Shown: positions 39,495 to 51,087 of the stretch, piece after piece
Layout: every line of letters starts with the position of its first letter
Position numbering within the stretch: the stretch's first letter is position 1
Source of the DNA: Proteus terrae
Lineage (GTDB): Bacteria; Pseudomonadota; Gammaproteobacteria; Enterobacterales; Enterobacteriaceae
Length of the DNA stretch: 64,000 bases
Assembly (NCBI RefSeq): GCF_003144325.1
Contig: NZ_PENS01000006.1
Location: 186,001-250,000, forward strand
Direction of reading: 5' to 3'
The notes under the pieces: model-generated
Database searches by the model: none
What the model was told of the DNA's origin: nothing
The model's input: the letters and a program-made list of their open reading frames with translations, nothing else
Position numbers and translations under genes: made by a program

Positions 39495-40391
39495 TTACAG
39501 CGCTTTTAATACTTCATAAGAAGGTGCGAAGTAATAACTTCCTGTTACAGGTTTACTCATACGTAAGAGATCATCATGTTTGCCATCTAATTCACCAAAC
39601 ATACTCAATAGTTGTTGTTCGATATTATATAAACGACCACAGTAAGCTAAAAAATATAAACCATGTTTACCGCTTGCTGTACCGTAAGGTAGGCTGTGAC
39701 GTAGAATGGCTAATTCTTCACCATCTTCTTCAATCACAACACGAGAAACGTGAGATGTGACATTTCGTTCAGATTCATCAAGTTCAACACTGTCTTTTTT
39801 AGTACGACCGATCATTTTTTCTTGATCTGATTCACTAAAACGAGCCCATTTCTTCAGATTGTGCTCATAACGTTGAACTAAAACATAACTACCACCAGCA
39901 TCAATACCATCATTAATCAGTGCAACACCATAACGCTCATCATCTTGTGGATTTTCTGTACCATCAATAAAACCACTTAAATCACGTTCTTCTATCCAAC
40001 GGAAACCATGGATTTCTTCTTCAACTTTGATTGCATCACCAAAGGCTGCAATTGCCGCTTGTGCTAATGAGAAATTGACATCATGACGCATAGATTGAAT
40101 ATGAATCAGAAGATCACGCTGTGTTGCAGGCGCTAAACCTTTGCCTAAAGGGCGAAAAGGTTTCAGTTCTGGTGCGCTATTTTCATCGGAAAGTTTTTTC
40201 CAAAGATCAGAGCCAAATGCAACAACTGCGCCTAGCGATGCATCAGGAAATTGCTTTTGTAAATCAGATAATGATTGCATGAATTTCTGGCATCCTTCAC
40301 GCAAAGCTTCTAATTCACCTATGACCATTGCTTCGATAAAAAGACCAAATTTACTATGTGCGACTAAAATGCCACTTTGTGCATGAGACAT
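39495..40391 (-). CDS. yfeX: Dyp-type heme peroxidase
   Basis: This 298-residue cytoplasmic heme peroxidase of the DyP class is equal in length to E. coli YfeX (299). The defining GFIDGTENP motif lies near residues 142-150, with the distal Asp in it. The proximal heme His lies in the C-terminal half, and an Arg (RHSLPYG) follows. YfeX has been proposed to act on porphyrinogens. The next gene on the minus strand upstream is a lipoprotein, as in E. coli (yfeX-yfeY). Confidence 0.93.
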   Translation of the reverse strand: MSHAQSGILVAHSKFGLFIEAMVIGELEALREGCQKFMQSLSDLQKQFPDASLGAVVAFGSDLWKKLSDENSAPELKPFRPLGKGLAPATQRDLLIHIQSMRHDVNFSLAQAAIAAFGDAIKVEEEIHGFRWIEERDLSGFIDGTENPQDDERYGVALINDGIDAGGSYVLVQRYEHNLKKWARFSESDQEKMIGRTKKDSVELDESERNVTSHVSRVVIEEDGEELAILRHSLPYGTASGKHGLYFLAYCGRLYNIEQQLLSMFGELDGKHDDLLRMSKPVTGSYYFAPSYEVLKAL

Positions 40392-40511
40392 ATTGCTTTC
40401 CTAATCAATAATCAAAACACCTAGAATGATGCAGATTATATCGAATATTTTTTCCTGAAGATTTGCCTTTTAACAAAAATCGGGCAGTCTAATTATAAAA
40501 TCTTCCTTATT

Positions 40512-41129
40512 TTATAAGGAATAGCGTGAAGGTGATTTGTTCTGCCAAATAATTTGCGTTAATGTCCAGTTAGCTAAAACTTCATCAGGTGGCATTAATC
40601 CATCAGGGCCATCCCATTGACCACTAAAGACATAACTCACTGATTTCGCTTCTGCGGATTGGCATAAAATAGTTCTCTGTTTTTCATCTTTAGGGCCTTT
40701 GCTACATGCACCAAATGCTTTTTTATAGATATCTTTAAATGGTGTACCCATCGTTGTGCCCCAATCCGTCGTTGCTTTGGCATCAAAGACTTCTATTTTT
40801 TCAACAGTACCTTTCTCTTTGCCATAGAAAGCCACTTGAACGTTCTTATCTTCGAGAGCTTGGATGACAACAATAATATCACTACCTTGCATCTCCATAC
40901 CTTCACGATAATTGAAGCTACCGCCTAGCTCATTTTTTATTTCACTTTCTGTTATTTTTGTCGAATTGGTGATATTACCTAATCCATTGGCAGAAACAGT
41001 TAGCGTATTATTTGAAAACCAATTCATCGGATTTAATGCAGAAAAAGACATTCCTCCCATGGATGAACAGCCACTTAATAGCAAAACACTTGCGCTTAAA
41101 CACAAGGGTAACCAAAACTTAGGCATCAT
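40512..41129 (-). CDS. yfeY: RpoE-regulated lipoprotein YfeY
   Basis: A lipoprotein of 205 residues with a signal ending in the lipobox LLSGC (Cys near residue 21). It matches the YfeY family and its place next to yfeX. The ATG at 41129 has GGAG six bases upstream. E. coli yfeY belongs to the sigma-E envelope stress regulon; I looked for a sigma-E promoter upstream and did not find one by eye. Its biochemical role is unknown. Confidence 0.82.
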   Translation of the reverse strand: MMPKFWLPLCLSASVLLLSGCSSMGGMSFSALNPMNWFSNNTLTVSANGLGNITNSTKITESEIKNELGGSFNYREGMEMQGSDIIVVIQALEDKNVQVAFYGKEKGTVEKIEVFDAKATTDWGTTMGTPFKDIYKKAFGACSKGPKDEKQRTILCQSAEAKSVSYVFSGQWDGPDGLMPPDEVLANWTLTQIIWQNKSPSRYSL

Positions 41130-41463
41130 TTGTTTCTCCGTTAAACTTCTTCGTCACACATTAAAATAGATACTGAGGTATTAAACACACCTTATCTTAC
41201 TCTTTGTATCACCTCAATCATCAGGCTAAAACAGTCGCACTAAGTCAGCATAACAAAATATCTACTGATTTGATCTTAGATAACCACATGAAAAGAAAGC
41301 CTAGTTACGACCATTAACAGAACATTTTGTTCCACAGAAAAGGTAATATCAGATTTTACGCATAAAATGAGGGGTACAAAGGTAAGAATAGAAACAAAGA
41401 AAAAAGAGATAAATAGAAAAAAAGAGAAATAACCCCTAAAGATATCAGGGGCTTTAAATACAA
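41130..41463. other. Intergenic region between yfeY and ypeA
   Basis: About 330 bp, purine-rich on the plus strand near its right end. It holds the probable ypeA terminator (41433-41451). Promoter elements for yfeY must lie here, but I see none that is convincing. Confidence 0.5.
41433..41451 (-). terminator. Probable terminator of ypeA
   Basis: On the minus strand CCCCT and AGGGG enclose a nine-base loop, with T-rich sequence downstream. The stem is short, so confidence is moderate. Confidence 0.5.
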
Positions 41464-41901
41464 TTAAAGATCAAAATCCTGATCAACAATTAATCGCTTA
41501 GTATAAGTTGTGCTTTCTTGGTTTTGATCTTCATACAACAACTTCTCAAACATACAAATTGTTGCATCATTTTCTTCTGGTACAACTAATGTAATTTGAG
41601 GACACCCTTTCGCTATTAGCTTTTTCTCTAATCGAGAAATCAATGCATTCGCAATGCCTCTTCCTCGAAAGTCTGGGTGAACGCCTAAATAGTATAAAGA
41701 GCCACGATGACCATCGTAGCCTCCCATCACAGTACCCACAATCTCACCAGCCACTTCTGCTATCAGAAATAAATCGGGTGAGTGGTTTAATTTTCTTTCA
41801 ATATCAATTTCAGGATCGTTATCAGGCGATATCAAATCGCAACGCTCCCAAAGTGTAATAATTGCCTCAAAATCATCTTGGCGAAATACACGTATTTCCA
41901 T
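41464..41901 (-). CDS. ypeA: GNAT acetyltransferase YpeA
   Basis: This acetyltransferase of about 145 residues matches E. coli YpeA in length and sequence ([23 protein letters not shown]..., [29 protein letters not shown]). The last is the acetyl-CoA-binding R-x-x-G-x-G/A motif. I start it at ATG 41901, as in E. coli; a start 12 bp upstream is in frame. The substrate is unknown. It is divergent from hemF. Confidence 0.92.
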   Translation of the reverse strand: MEIRVFRQDDFEAIITLWERCDLISPDNDPEIDIERKLNHSPDLFLIAEVAGEIVGTVMGGYDGHRGSLYYLGVHPDFRGRGIANALISRLEKKLIAKGCPQITLVVPEENDATICMFEKLLYEDQNQESTTYTKRLIVDQDFDL

Positions 41902-42028
41902 GGTTTTGCCCATTATCGGTCATATAAATCTGAATTTATTATCGCTTGTTTGGTTTATGAATCAACTTGAAAATGAGAACATAGACAATATGGAGTTCTA
42001 TTTTTAATAAATATGATAAAAATTGTAG

Positions 42029-42943
<915 letters not shown>

Positions 42944-42964
42944 AGAAAATAAATCATTAACGAT

Positions 42965-42990
42965 AAAGCCACATTATAAGTGTGGTTTTA
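42965..42990 (+). terminator. Intrinsic terminator of hemF
   Basis: AAAGCCACA and TGTGGTTTT (one G-U pair) enclose a short loop and are followed by T residues. Confidence 0.75.
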
Positions 42991-43032
42991 TTGAAGTAAA
43001 ACTACAGGTTTAATGACAAAAATTTTCTAAAA

Positions 43033-43380
43033 TTAATTAAACAAAAACGCCAATACCCCTGTAACTTTATTTTTATTTTCCCAGCCTTCTCCTCTCATAC
43101 AGGTATTAAAATAATCCCTACGCTGCCATTCATTCGCATCTGAAGAAAAAGATGTCCCAGCCCCTGAATTTGGAATATCTTTACCATTTATTTTCATTGG
43201 AGCAAAAGAAGGCTGACTTGAAGCCACATATCTCGCAGGATATCGCGTATTGGCTTCTTGCATACACATATTTTTAGCGATATCTAAAGGAGATGGTGTG
43301 CTGGTGTTTGCTTCCCATTTTTCGGATGTTGCACAAGCAGAAAGCATTAAAATTGATATAATGATAATTGTTTTTTTCAA
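43033..43380 (-). CDS. Small lipoprotein, unknown function
   Basis: A 115-residue protein with a lipoprotein signal (IIIISILMLSAC, Cys near residue 16). The mature part has two more cysteines (KNMCMQEAN and FNTCMRGEGW) that could form a disulfide, and it ends in hydrophobic VTGVLAFLFN. I do not recognise a named family, although small cysteine-paired lipoproteins with a CMxxxGW-like end are common. It is transcribed alone between hemF and der. Confidence 0.65.
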   Translation of the reverse strand: MKKTIIIISILMLSACATSEKWEANTSTPSPLDIAKNMCMQEANTRYPARYVASSQPSFAPMKINGKDIPNSGAGTSFSSDANEWQRRDYFNTCMRGEGWENKNKVTGVLAFLFN

Positions 43381-43464
43381 AGTAATAGCTCATTAATACG
43401 AATAGGGATTAATTACATTTTAAATTATTATTTAAAAAATTAAATTAAGCTTTTATGAAATATA

Positions 43465-43493
43465 AAAAAGCCACATAAAAATGTGGCTTTTCA
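43465..43493 (-). terminator. Intrinsic terminator of der
   Basis: AAAAGCCACAT, loop TTTT, ATGTGGCTTTT on the minus strand, then a T-rich tail. Confidence 0.9.
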
Positions 43494-43516
43494 TTTAAAT
43501 AAGAAATTTAATTATC

Positions 43517-45007
43517 TTATTTCGATTTCTTCAAATGTGACATTAAACGCTTACGTTTACGCAACTGAGATTGTGTTAATTTATTTTTCTTATCCGCATA
43601 AGGGTTTTCACCCTCTTTAAATTGAATACGGATCGGCGTACCCATAACTTGCAGAGTACGACGGAAATAGTTCATCAAATAGCGCTTATAGCTATCTGGT
43701 AAATCAGTTACCTGATTACCATGGATAACCACAACTGGTGGATTATAACCGCCGGCGTGTGCATATTTCATTTTTACGCGACGTCCACGGACAATCGGTG
43801 GCTGATGATCATCTTCTGCCATCTTCATGATACGAGTCAGCATAGAAGTCCCTACGCGACGCGTTGCACAGACATAAGCCTCTTGAATAGATTCAAAAAG
43901 ATTACCCACGCCACTACCATGTAATGCAGAAATAAAGTGAACACGCGCAAAGTCAACAAAGCCCAATTTAAGATCAAGCATTGCTTTAACTTGTTCGCGA
44001 TCGTCTTGTGTCATTCCATCCCATTTATTGACAGCAATAACTAATGAGCGGCCAGCATTCAGAATATAACCTAATAATGAAAGATCCTGATCTGAAATAC
44101 CTTCACGAGCATCAATAACCAGTAATGCAACGTTAGAATCTTCAATAGCTTGTAGCGTTTTGATAACAGAGAATTTTTCTACTGTTTCTTTTACTTTACC
44201 GCGTTTACGAACACCCGCAGTATCAATGATGATATATTCTTTCTCATCACGTTCCATTGGGATATAGATACTATCACGCGTTGTACCCGGCATATCGTAA
44301 ACAACCACACGGTCTTCACCAAGCATACGGTTTGTCAGTGTTGATTTCCCAACATTAGGACGACCAACAATCGCTAATTTTACTGGTAATGTAGAAGGAT
44401 CGAAGTCGTCTTCTTCCTCTTCTAATGCTTGTGCTTCTTGTTCTGCTTCTAAGGCAGCCCAATAAGCCGCATTCTCTTCTTCTTCAGTTAGCTCTAGCTC
44501 TTCTTCCACCACTTTACCTGTAATTGGTAATAGTGCTTGTTCAATCAATTGAGCAACACCACGACCATGGGATGCCGCGATAGGGAAGATCTCACCTAAA
44601 CCTAAAGAATAAAAATCAGCTAATGCAGTATCAATATCGATACCGTCAGTTTTATTCGCAACTAAATACGTTTTTTTCTCAACACCACGAAGGTGTTTTG
44701 CAATACCTTGGTCTGCGGGCATCAAACCCGCACGTGCATCAACTAAAAACAGTACGATGTCAGCTTCTTGAATAGCCTGTAGCGATTGTGATGCCATATG
44801 GGTTTCAACACCCTCTTCAGCACCATCAATACCACCGGTATCAATAATAATAAATTCTTCGCCTTCTAACTCTGCTCGGCCATATTTACGGTCACGGGTG
44901 AGGCCTGGAAAATCAGCAACTAATGCGTCTCTTGTGCGTGTTAGTCGATTAAATAACGTGGATTTACCCACGTTAGGGCGCCCTACTAAGGCAATAACGG
45001 GTATCAT
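43517..45007 (-). CDS. der: Ribosome assembly GTPase Der
   Basis: An essential GTPase of about 496 residues that acts in 50S ribosome maturation. It has two GTP-binding domains in tandem, with P-loops [12 protein letters not shown] near residue 9 and [12 protein letters not shown] near 209, each followed by DTGG/DTAG and NKxD motifs. A C-terminal KH-like domain and a basic tail ([16 protein letters not shown]) complete it. I choose ATG 45007 for the family start ([12 protein letters not shown]) and GAGG upstream. It follows bamB, but with a terminator in the gap. Confidence 0.96.
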   Translation of the reverse strand: MIPVIALVGRPNVGKSTLFNRLTRTRDALVADFPGLTRDRKYGRAELEGEEFIIIDTGGIDGAEEGVETHMASQSLQAIQEADIVLFLVDARAGLMPADQGIAKHLRGVEKKTYLVANKTDGIDIDTALADFYSLGLGEIFPIAASHGRGVAQLIEQALLPITGKVVEEELELTEEEENAAYWAALEAEQEAQALEEEEDDFDPSTLPVKLAIVGRPNVGKSTLTNRMLGEDRVVVYDMPGTTRDSIYIPMERDEKEYIIIDTAGVRKRGKVKETVEKFSVIKTLQAIEDSNVALLVIDAREGISDQDLSLLGYILNAGRSLVIAVNKWDGMTQDDREQVKAMLDLKLGFVDFARVHFISALHGSGVGNLFESIQEAYVCATRRVGTSMLTRIMKMAEDDHQPPIVRGRRVKMKYAHAGGYNPPVVVIHGNQVTDLPDSYKRYLMNYFRRTLQVMGTPIRIQFKEGENPYADKKNKLTQSQLRKRKRLMSHLKKSK

Positions 45008-45077
45008 TTTTTGATGCCTCATAAAAATACAATCACGAACCTGATTGTATTTTACATGTAATTACTAAAAAGACGAA

Positions 45078-45099
45078 ACGGCTCCTTTAAAGGAGCCGT
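45078..45099 (-). terminator. Stem-loop between bamB and der
   Basis: ACGGCTCC and GGAGCCGT form a perfect stem around TTTAAA. On the minus strand TTCGTCTTTTT follows, a moderate T run. Confidence 0.7.
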
Positions 45100-45126
45100 A
45101 AAATAAATAGATTTGTCAGCAATTAA

Positions 45127-46299
45127 TTACCGACTATAAAGATAAAGCTTACCGTCACGAGCTTGGATCATCAGTTTATCTTGTACCGCTTGAGGGCGAC
45201 TTAACAAACCTGAACTGTTCACTTGGTTTTGTGCAATAAATTTACCTGTGTTGGTATCAATCCAATGGAGATAACCTTCTGCATCGCCAACCACTAAATA
45301 GCCATCAAAAATAGCTGGTGCAGTTAAATTACGATGCAATAAATCTTCTTGTGTCCATAATGTCACACCATCAGATTTACGAACAGATAAAACTCGGTCA
45401 TTTTGGTCAACAAGGTAAAGATTATCACCTAACAGCACCATATCATTGACTGAGCCTAAATCACGTTTCCAAAGGATTTGTCCTGAACGCATATCAAGGC
45501 TAACTAAATTACCGTTATACGCCATTGCATAAACGGTATTTTCATCAATGATTGGTGTGATATCCACATCATTTAATCGGCTAATTTCAGTAGAGCCTTT
45601 AATTTGTGAAATATTTTGTTGCCAAATTAATTGTCCTTGAGAAAGAACAACTGCACTGACGCGACCATTATCTGCACCAATGATAGCTGCACCATAAGCG
45701 ACAGCAGGAGCAGACTCACCACGCAGAGATAATGATGGAGTATCTAAGTTAATAGTCCACGAAATTTCACCCGTTAATAAATCGAGTCCTTGCAACATGC
45801 CATTACTGGTATGAATAAGTACTAAACCATCACTCACAACAGGTTTTGAAATGGCTTCACCAGCAACATCTGCTTCCCAATCAATAGAGCCATCCTCAAT
45901 GTTCAGTGCATATACTTTCGCCTTCTCAGTTCCCACAAAAACGCGAGTACCTGAAACGGTTAATCCACCAGAAAGTAATGCAGACTCATTGGATGAAAGA
46001 AAACCTGTTTTAATAGAGAGATCTTGTGACCAAAGCTCTTTACCTGTTTCTACCTCTAATGCTTTAACTAAACCATGGCGATCAGCGACATAAACAACTG
46101 CGCCATCCCATGTAGGTGACAAGTGAGAATAGTATTTACCAATACCATTTCCAACTGATTTGTCCCAAACCGCTTTAGGTGTAAATTGGCTCTGCACCTC
46201 AGGCAATGGAGACATTGTCACATTATCCTGTTCACTAGAACATCCTGCCAACAAAGCAGATGCTAGTAGACCAACCAGGAGAGTTTTACGCAGTTGCAT
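45127..46299 (-). CDS. bamB: Outer-membrane assembly lipoprotein BamB
   Basis: This 390-residue lipoprotein subunit of the BAM complex inserts beta-barrel proteins in the outer membrane. The lipobox cysteine is C20 (SALLAGC). The rest is an eight-bladed PQQ-type propeller with repeated W/G blades (GKELWSQDL, GSIDWEADV, GEISWTINL, GQLIWQQNI, GQILWKRDL, GVTLWTQEDL). Length matches E. coli (392). It sits between yfgM and der as in E. coli. Confidence 0.96.
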   Translation of the reverse strand: MQLRKTLLVGLLASALLAGCSSEQDNVTMSPLPEVQSQFTPKAVWDKSVGNGIGKYYSHLSPTWDGAVVYVADRHGLVKALEVETGKELWSQDLSIKTGFLSSNESALLSGGLTVSGTRVFVGTEKAKVYALNIEDGSIDWEADVAGEAISKPVVSDGLVLIHTSNGMLQGLDLLTGEISWTINLDTPSLSLRGESAPAVAYGAAIIGADNGRVSAVVLSQGQLIWQQNISQIKGSTEISRLNDVDITPIIDENTVYAMAYNGNLVSLDMRSGQILWKRDLGSVNDMVLLGDNLYLVDQNDRVLSVRKSDGVTLWTQEDLLHRNLTAPAIFDGYLVVGDAEGYLHWIDTNTGKFIAQNQVNSSGLLSRPQAVQDKLMIQARDGKLYLYSR

Positions 46300-46313
46300 G
46301 TCTGAAGATCCCT

Positions 46314-46934
46314 TTAATTGGATAAATTATTGAGTTTAAGTTCAACCAGTGAACGAATAGCACCCGCATTTTCATCGGTTAATGCGCTACGATAAGCGGT
46401 TGCTGCACCTGCGTTATCGCCTTTTTTCGCTAAGACATCACCACGGATATAATTTTTCATTCCATTCCATGCTTTGCCTTTCACTTGCTCTAACGAAACT
46501 AAAGCAACATCTGTTTTATCTAATGCTAATTGTACGCGAGCTAAACGAAGATTAAGCATATCTGCAAATGCGTCATTTTTTACTTTTGCCACAGCATTAG
46601 TTAGATGACGTTCACCGGTAACTAAATCATTAGCATCGATAGCGATTTGGGCAAGCTCTAATGAAGCTAAAGCGCCATAGATATCATTCGTATCAGTAAC
46701 AAATTTTTCAGCTAATGCAATATTTTCAGGTGTAGGCTTAGCAAGTGCCTCACTGACAGTTGCAAAAGCACCCGCACTTTCTTGCAGACGATTAGATTGA
46801 TGCGATTGCCAGTATTTCCAACCAAACACACCACCAAAACCAATAACAGCGGCTAAAACGATAGTTAAGCCGTAGTTTTTAAAGAACTGTTTAATTGCAT
46901 CAACTTGTTCGTTTTCGGTGCTATAAACTTCCAC
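46314..46934 (-). CDS. yfgM: Membrane-anchored TPR protein YfgM
   Basis: The 206-residue inner-membrane protein has one N-terminal span (LTIVLAAVIGFGGVFGW, residues 23-39) and a periplasmic TPR-like helical domain. E. coli YfgM is an ancillary partner of the SecYEG/PpiD translocon and affects the Rcs stress response. It lies between hisS and bamB (10-bp and 14-bp gaps), so it is co-transcribed with bamB. Confidence 0.93.
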   Translation of the reverse strand: MEVYSTENEQVDAIKQFFKNYGLTIVLAAVIGFGGVFGWKYWQSHQSNRLQESAGAFATVSEALAKPTPENIALAEKFVTDTNDIYGALASLELAQIAIDANDLVTGERHLTNAVAKVKNDAFADMLNLRLARVQLALDKTDVALVSLEQVKGKAWNGMKNYIRGDVLAKKGDNAGAATAYRSALTDENAGAIRSLVELKLNNLSN

Positions 46935-46944
46935 AAGTCTCTCC

Positions 46945-48228
46945 TTAACCTAATAACAGAGTCAATTGCTGAGCGAGCTCATTGCGAGCAACGATTGTTT
47001 GTTCCCCTGAACGCAAATCTTTCACTGCAACAGTGCCGGCATTAATTTCATCTTCGCCTAAAATCAGCGCAATTTTAGCGCCTTGTTTATCAGCTCGCCC
47101 TAACTGCTTTTTAAAGTTACCATTACCGTGATTCGTCATTAAACGTAATGTTGGTAATTGATCACGAATTTCTTCAGCCAGCATTAACGCTGCGCTTTGG
47201 CTCTTATCGCCAAATGAGGCAAGATAAACATCAGCCACATTGGTGTCTGCAACAAATTCAGGGTTAACCGCTTGAACCAATAAGATCATGCGCTCCATAC
47301 CCATTGCAAAACCTACAGCTGGTGTTGGATGTCCACCAAGTTGCTTTACAAGACCATCATAACGGCCACCAGCACACACTGTTCCTTGCGAACCTAATGC
47401 ACTAGTAACCCACTCAAAAACAGTACGGTTATAATAATCTAAACCTCGAACTAAACGCTGATTAACACGGTATGTAATACCAACAGCGTCAAGTAGTGCA
47501 CAAAGACCATCAAAGTGCGCTCTTGATTCGTCATCAAGATAATCGAAAAGTTCAGGAGCATCATTCAATAAAGTCTGAATTTCTGGATTTTTTGAGTCTA
47601 AAACACGTAATGGGTTAGAATACATACGACGTTTGCAGTCTTCATCTAGCTTATCAACATGCTGTTCTAAGAAAGCCACTAATGCTTCACGGTAATTAGC
47701 ACGCGCTTCTAATGAACCAATAGAGTTAAGTTCTAATGTTACGTGCTCTGCGATACCTAACGCTTTCCACCAGCGCGCAGTTAACATAATTAATTCCGCA
47801 TCAATATCTGGACCTTGTAGACCAAACACTTCTGCACCTAACTGATGGAATTGACGATAACGACCTTTTTGAGGACGCTCATAGCGGAACATTGGCCCCA
47901 AATACCATAAACGTTGTTCTTGGTTATAAAGTAAACCATGCTCAATACCCGCACGAACACAACCCGCTGTATTTTCTGGGCGTAATGTCAGGCTTTGGGC
48001 ATCTTCACCGCGATCGGTAAAAGTATACATTTCTTTTTCAACAACATCGGTCACTTCACCAATTGCTCGCTGAAATAGAGGGGTATGCTCTACGATAGGT
48101 GTTCTGATTTCACTAAAGCCGTAACCCGCTAAAATTTGTTTTAGCGTATTTTCAATTTTCTGCCATACACGAGTGTCAGCAGGTAGATAGTCGTTCATAC
48201 CACGAATGGCTTGGATTTTTTGTGCCAC
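46945..48228 (-). CDS. hisS: Histidyl-tRNA synthetase
   Basis: The 427-residue class II aminoacyl-tRNA synthetase charges tRNA-His. Motif 2 is [17 protein letters not shown], the histidine-specific motif [14 protein letters not shown], and motif 3 lies in the GFAMGMERM region. The C-terminal anticodon-binding domain follows. The length is close to that of E. coli HisS (424). A 13-bp-stem terminator lies between it and upstream ispG. Confidence 0.97.
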   Translation of the reverse strand: MAQKIQAIRGMNDYLPADTRVWQKIENTLKQILAGYGFSEIRTPIVEHTPLFQRAIGEVTDVVEKEMYTFTDRGEDAQSLTLRPENTAGCVRAGIEHGLLYNQEQRLWYLGPMFRYERPQKGRYRQFHQLGAEVFGLQGPDIDAELIMLTARWWKALGIAEHVTLELNSIGSLEARANYREALVAFLEQHVDKLDEDCKRRMYSNPLRVLDSKNPEIQTLLNDAPELFDYLDDESRAHFDGLCALLDAVGITYRVNQRLVRGLDYYNRTVFEWVTSALGSQGTVCAGGRYDGLVKQLGGHPTPAVGFAMGMERMILLVQAVNPEFVADTNVADVYLASFGDKSQSAALMLAEEIRDQLPTLRLMTNHGNGNFKKQLGRADKQGAKIALILGEDEINAGTVAVKDLRSGEQTIVARNELAQQLTLLLG

Positions 48229-48311
48229 TTTTCTTCTCTAATAGTTATTAATTGATTGTTAGGCTGATTATAGAAGCGAAATCAATCAGTATTCAATGTG
48301 AAATCAATAGT

Positions 48312-48343
48312 AAAACTGGCTCATTGATTAATGAGCCAGTTTT
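48312..48343 (-). terminator. Terminator between ispG and hisS
   Basis: AAAACTGGCTCAT, loop of six, ATGAGCCAGTTTT: a perfect 13-bp stem. T residues follow on the minus strand. hisS therefore probably has its own promoter in the 84 bp that remain. Confidence 0.88.
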
Positions 48344-48350
48344 TTGAGTA

Positions 48351-49472
48351 TTATTTGTCCAATTGATTTATATTTATACGCATACTGTCATCAAGCATTG
48401 ATGCCTTAGCGCGAATTTTCGCTTCTAATAAATCAATCATATTAACGTTATCAAGACGCTCTTTTTGTCTCACGCCATCTTCATAAAAACCACTACGTGT
48501 TTTAGCGCCCGTTACACCTAACGTTGAAACTTCAGCTTCACCTGGTCCATTAACCACACAGCCAATAATAGAAACATCCATAGGTGTGATGATATCTTCC
48601 AGACGCTGCTCTAATTCATTGACTGTTCCAATGACATCAAATTCTTGACGTGAACACGTTGGGCAAGCAATAAAGTTAATTCCGCGAGAGCGAATGCGTA
48701 ATGATTTTAAGATATCAAAACCAACTTTAACTTCTTCAACCGGATCTGCAGCTAATGAGATCCTTAATGTATCGCCGATACCTTCTGATAATAAGATCCC
48801 AAGACCAATCGCTGATTTAACCGATCCTGCTCTTGCACCACCAGCTTCGGTGATCCCAAGATGCAGTGGTTGATCTATTTTTTTCGCTAACAAGCGGTAT
48901 GAATCAACGGCAAGAAAAACATCAGAAGCTTTTACACTGACTTTAAACTGTTCGAAATTTAGTCTATCTAGAATATCCACATGACGCATGGCTGATTCAA
49001 CTAACGCTTCTGGTGTCGGCTCGCCGTATTTCTCTTGAATATCTTTTTCAAGCGAACCACCGTTTACACCAATACGAATAGGAATATTGTTGTGACGAGC
49101 ACAATCAACAACTTGGCGAATACGTTCTTCACTACCAATATTACCTGGATTGATGCGTAAACAATCAACACCATATTCAGCGACTTTTAATGCGATACGG
49201 TAATCAAAGTGAATATCAGCAACTAAAGGTACATTAACTTGCTGCTTAATTAACTTGAATGCTTCCGCAGCATCCATTGTTGGTACAGAAACACGAACAA
49301 TATCAACCCCAACACGTTCCAGTGATTTTATCTGGCGAACAGTCGCTTCTACGTCTGTCGTTCGTGTATTCGTCATCGACTGTACCGCGATAGGAGCCCC
49401 ATCGCCAATAGGTACATTACCCACATAAATTCGTGTCGATTTGCGACGAATAATAGGTGATTCTTTATGCAT
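48351..49472 (-). CDS. ispG: 4-hydroxy-3-methylbut-2-enyl diphosphate synthase IspG
   Basis: This 373-residue enzyme of the MEP isoprenoid pathway converts MEcPP to HMBPP with a 4Fe-4S cluster. The cluster ligands are in [11 protein letters not shown] and [10 protein letters not shown] (three Cys and a following Glu). Length matches E. coli (372). It lies downstream of rodZ (46-bp gap) as in E. coli. Confidence 0.97.
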   Translation of the reverse strand: MHKESPIIRRKSTRIYVGNVPIGDGAPIAVQSMTNTRTTDVEATVRQIKSLERVGVDIVRVSVPTMDAAEAFKLIKQQVNVPLVADIHFDYRIALKVAEYGVDCLRINPGNIGSEERIRQVVDCARHNNIPIRIGVNGGSLEKDIQEKYGEPTPEALVESAMRHVDILDRLNFEQFKVSVKASDVFLAVDSYRLLAKKIDQPLHLGITEAGGARAGSVKSAIGLGILLSEGIGDTLRISLAADPVEEVKVGFDILKSLRIRSRGINFIACPTCSRQEFDVIGTVNELEQRLEDIITPMDVSIIGCVVNGPGEAEVSTLGVTGAKTRSGFYEDGVRQKERLDNVNMIDLLEAKIRAKASMLDDSMRININQLDK

Positions 49473-49518
49473 TGATTAATTCTCCCATGCTTCCATGCTT
49501 GCTCAAATGTGTGTCAGA

Positions 49519-50490
49519 TTAAGCGCTCGGTACTGTTATTTTTGCTATTTTTCCAGTAAAACGGCTTAAATCAACTGATTCACCATTAAACTGTAAGCGA
49601 GTAACAGAAGGGGCGCCTATTTTTAGTTTATAAGGTTGCTCACCATCAAATTCCAAACGATCACCCGCTTTCTTAATACCATTAAATAAGACTTTATTTT
49701 GAGCATTACGAATTTCTAACCAACATTCACCATCAAACATAAGAACCAATTGATTCGCAATAGCAGTTGCTTCTGATGAGGTAGCTTCTTGTGCTGAATT
49801 TGCACGAGAAGTTGTTGATGTTGTTAGAGGTGATACGGGTAATGGAACCGTTCTCACTTCTGTTGATGCTGGTGACGTCGTTTCAGTCGTTGGTGATATA
49901 GCAACATTATTCGTCTGATTATCAACTAATGGCGACGCAGGTACTTGTAAATTATCACCTTCAGATGTTGACGTATTATCTAAGGTGGCTGCTAAAGGAG
50001 AATCTATCGTGTTGGTGTTTTCTTGAGTACTATTTTGCCCTATGTCTTGAGAAGCCATAGAGACTAATTCTTGTTGATCAGCCTGATGACCTTGCCACCA
50101 CCAAACCCCCACAAAAGCAACCATAACAATCAGAATCACCCATGTGAGTTTCATCAGCCAACCTTCACGTTTTTTATGACGTTTGCCTAATGAGTAATTT
50201 TGTGTGGTTGTCATTCTAATTTGTTTGACAGGAGCTTGCTGGTCGATAAAACCAAGGATATCTTTTTCAGGAACGCCAACTAACTTAGCGTAAGAACGCA
50301 TGTATCCGCGTAAAAATGTTGGTGCAATATCAGAAGAAACTGAGTCTGTTTCAATTTCGCGAACTGTCGATAACTTCAAACAAAGTCGATCAGCAACAGT
50401 TTGTTGTGTTAGCCCCACCTTTTCTCGTGCCTGGCGTAAAAGTTGACCTGCTGTTAATTTCACTTCTTCGGTTTTGTTTTCAGTATTCAT
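49519..50490 (-). CDS. rodZ: Cell shape protein RodZ
   Basis: This protein of about 323 residues links the MreB cytoskeleton to the membrane. The N-terminal helix-turn-helix domain (LTAGQLLRQAREKVGLTQQTVADRL) binds MreB. A basic segment, one membrane span (LTWVILIVMVAFVGVWWW), a Ser/Thr-rich periplasmic linker and a C-terminal DUF4115 beta domain follow. I choose ATG 50490; the frame upstream, with MCFCEF, has no family similarity. It lies between a PilF-like gene and ispG. Confidence 0.94.
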   Translation of the reverse strand: MNTENKTEEVKLTAGQLLRQAREKVGLTQQTVADRLCLKLSTVREIETDSVSSDIAPTFLRGYMRSYAKLVGVPEKDILGFIDQQAPVKQIRMTTTQNYSLGKRHKKREGWLMKLTWVILIVMVAFVGVWWWQGHQADQQELVSMASQDIGQNSTQENTNTIDSPLAATLDNTSTSEGDNLQVPASPLVDNQTNNVAISPTTETTSPASTEVRTVPLPVSPLTTSTTSRANSAQEATSSEATAIANQLVLMFDGECWLEIRNAQNKVLFNGIKKAGDRLEFDGEQPYKLKIGAPSVTRLQFNGESVDLSRFTGKIAKITVPSA

Positions 50491-50564
50491 TAGCAATCTA
50501 GGCACTGTGGCTATTGGATGTTTAACATTGATGAACTCGCAAAAGCACAAAGTACCTTAACGTA

Positions 50565-50999
50565 TCACCGCGAATTTTTTGATATTTTATTATCACTTTG
50601 CTGACAGACCAAATAATCTGGCGGTATATCCTCAATTAACACACTATTATTGTTTAATAGTTTTTGTTCACAAAGGAAATTACCATAAAGCCTTAATACA
50701 TTAACATTTACTGGCTTCGAGTTCATCGCTATTTTGTAATAATCTAACGCTTGAATAGAATTTCCCAATAACTGCGATGTTAACGCCATTCCTAAATTTG
50801 CATCGGAGTGATTTGGCATCACCGATAACACTTTTTGGAAATGATATTGTGCTATTTGATATTGTCTTTCAGCTAAATAAGCATCACCTAATTGTAAACG
50901 TGTAGACACTGCAACACGCTCTTGATTGGCTGATGATTGACAACCTAGTGTCAATAACATCAAGCCAATAGTTATAACTACTGATAATATCCTTATCAT
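50565..50999 (-). CDS. Short PilF/PilW-like TPR lipoprotein
   Basis: A 144-residue lipoprotein with signal and lipobox LMLLTLGC (Cys near residue 20) followed by two TPR-like repeats (LGDAYLAERQYQIAQYHFQKVL and NLGMALTSQLLGNSIQALDYYKIAM). In many gamma-proteobacteria the type IV pilus pilotin PilF, of about 250 residues with five to six TPRs, is encoded here between rlmN and rodZ. This copy has little more than half of it and ends in NKISKNSR. It may be a vestigial pilotin or have a new role. No type IV pilus genes are nearby. Confidence 0.7.
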   Translation of the reverse strand: MIRILSVVITIGLMLLTLGCQSSANQERVAVSTRLQLGDAYLAERQYQIAQYHFQKVLSVMPNHSDANLGMALTSQLLGNSIQALDYYKIAMNSKPVNVNVLRLYGNFLCEQKLLNNNSVLIEDIPPDYLVCQQSDNKISKNSR

Positions 51000-51087
51000 C
51001 GTTATATTCCTTAAATAAATTCATCCTTGTTCTCTTTACATTGAAATTGTGTAATACACCTCACAAAGAAAGAGATATCCAACTGTA

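Noticed and set aside
41130-41300. Sigma-E promoter expected upstream of yfeY
   Set aside because: No GAACTT-type -35 with a suitable -10 could be found by eye, so none is claimed.
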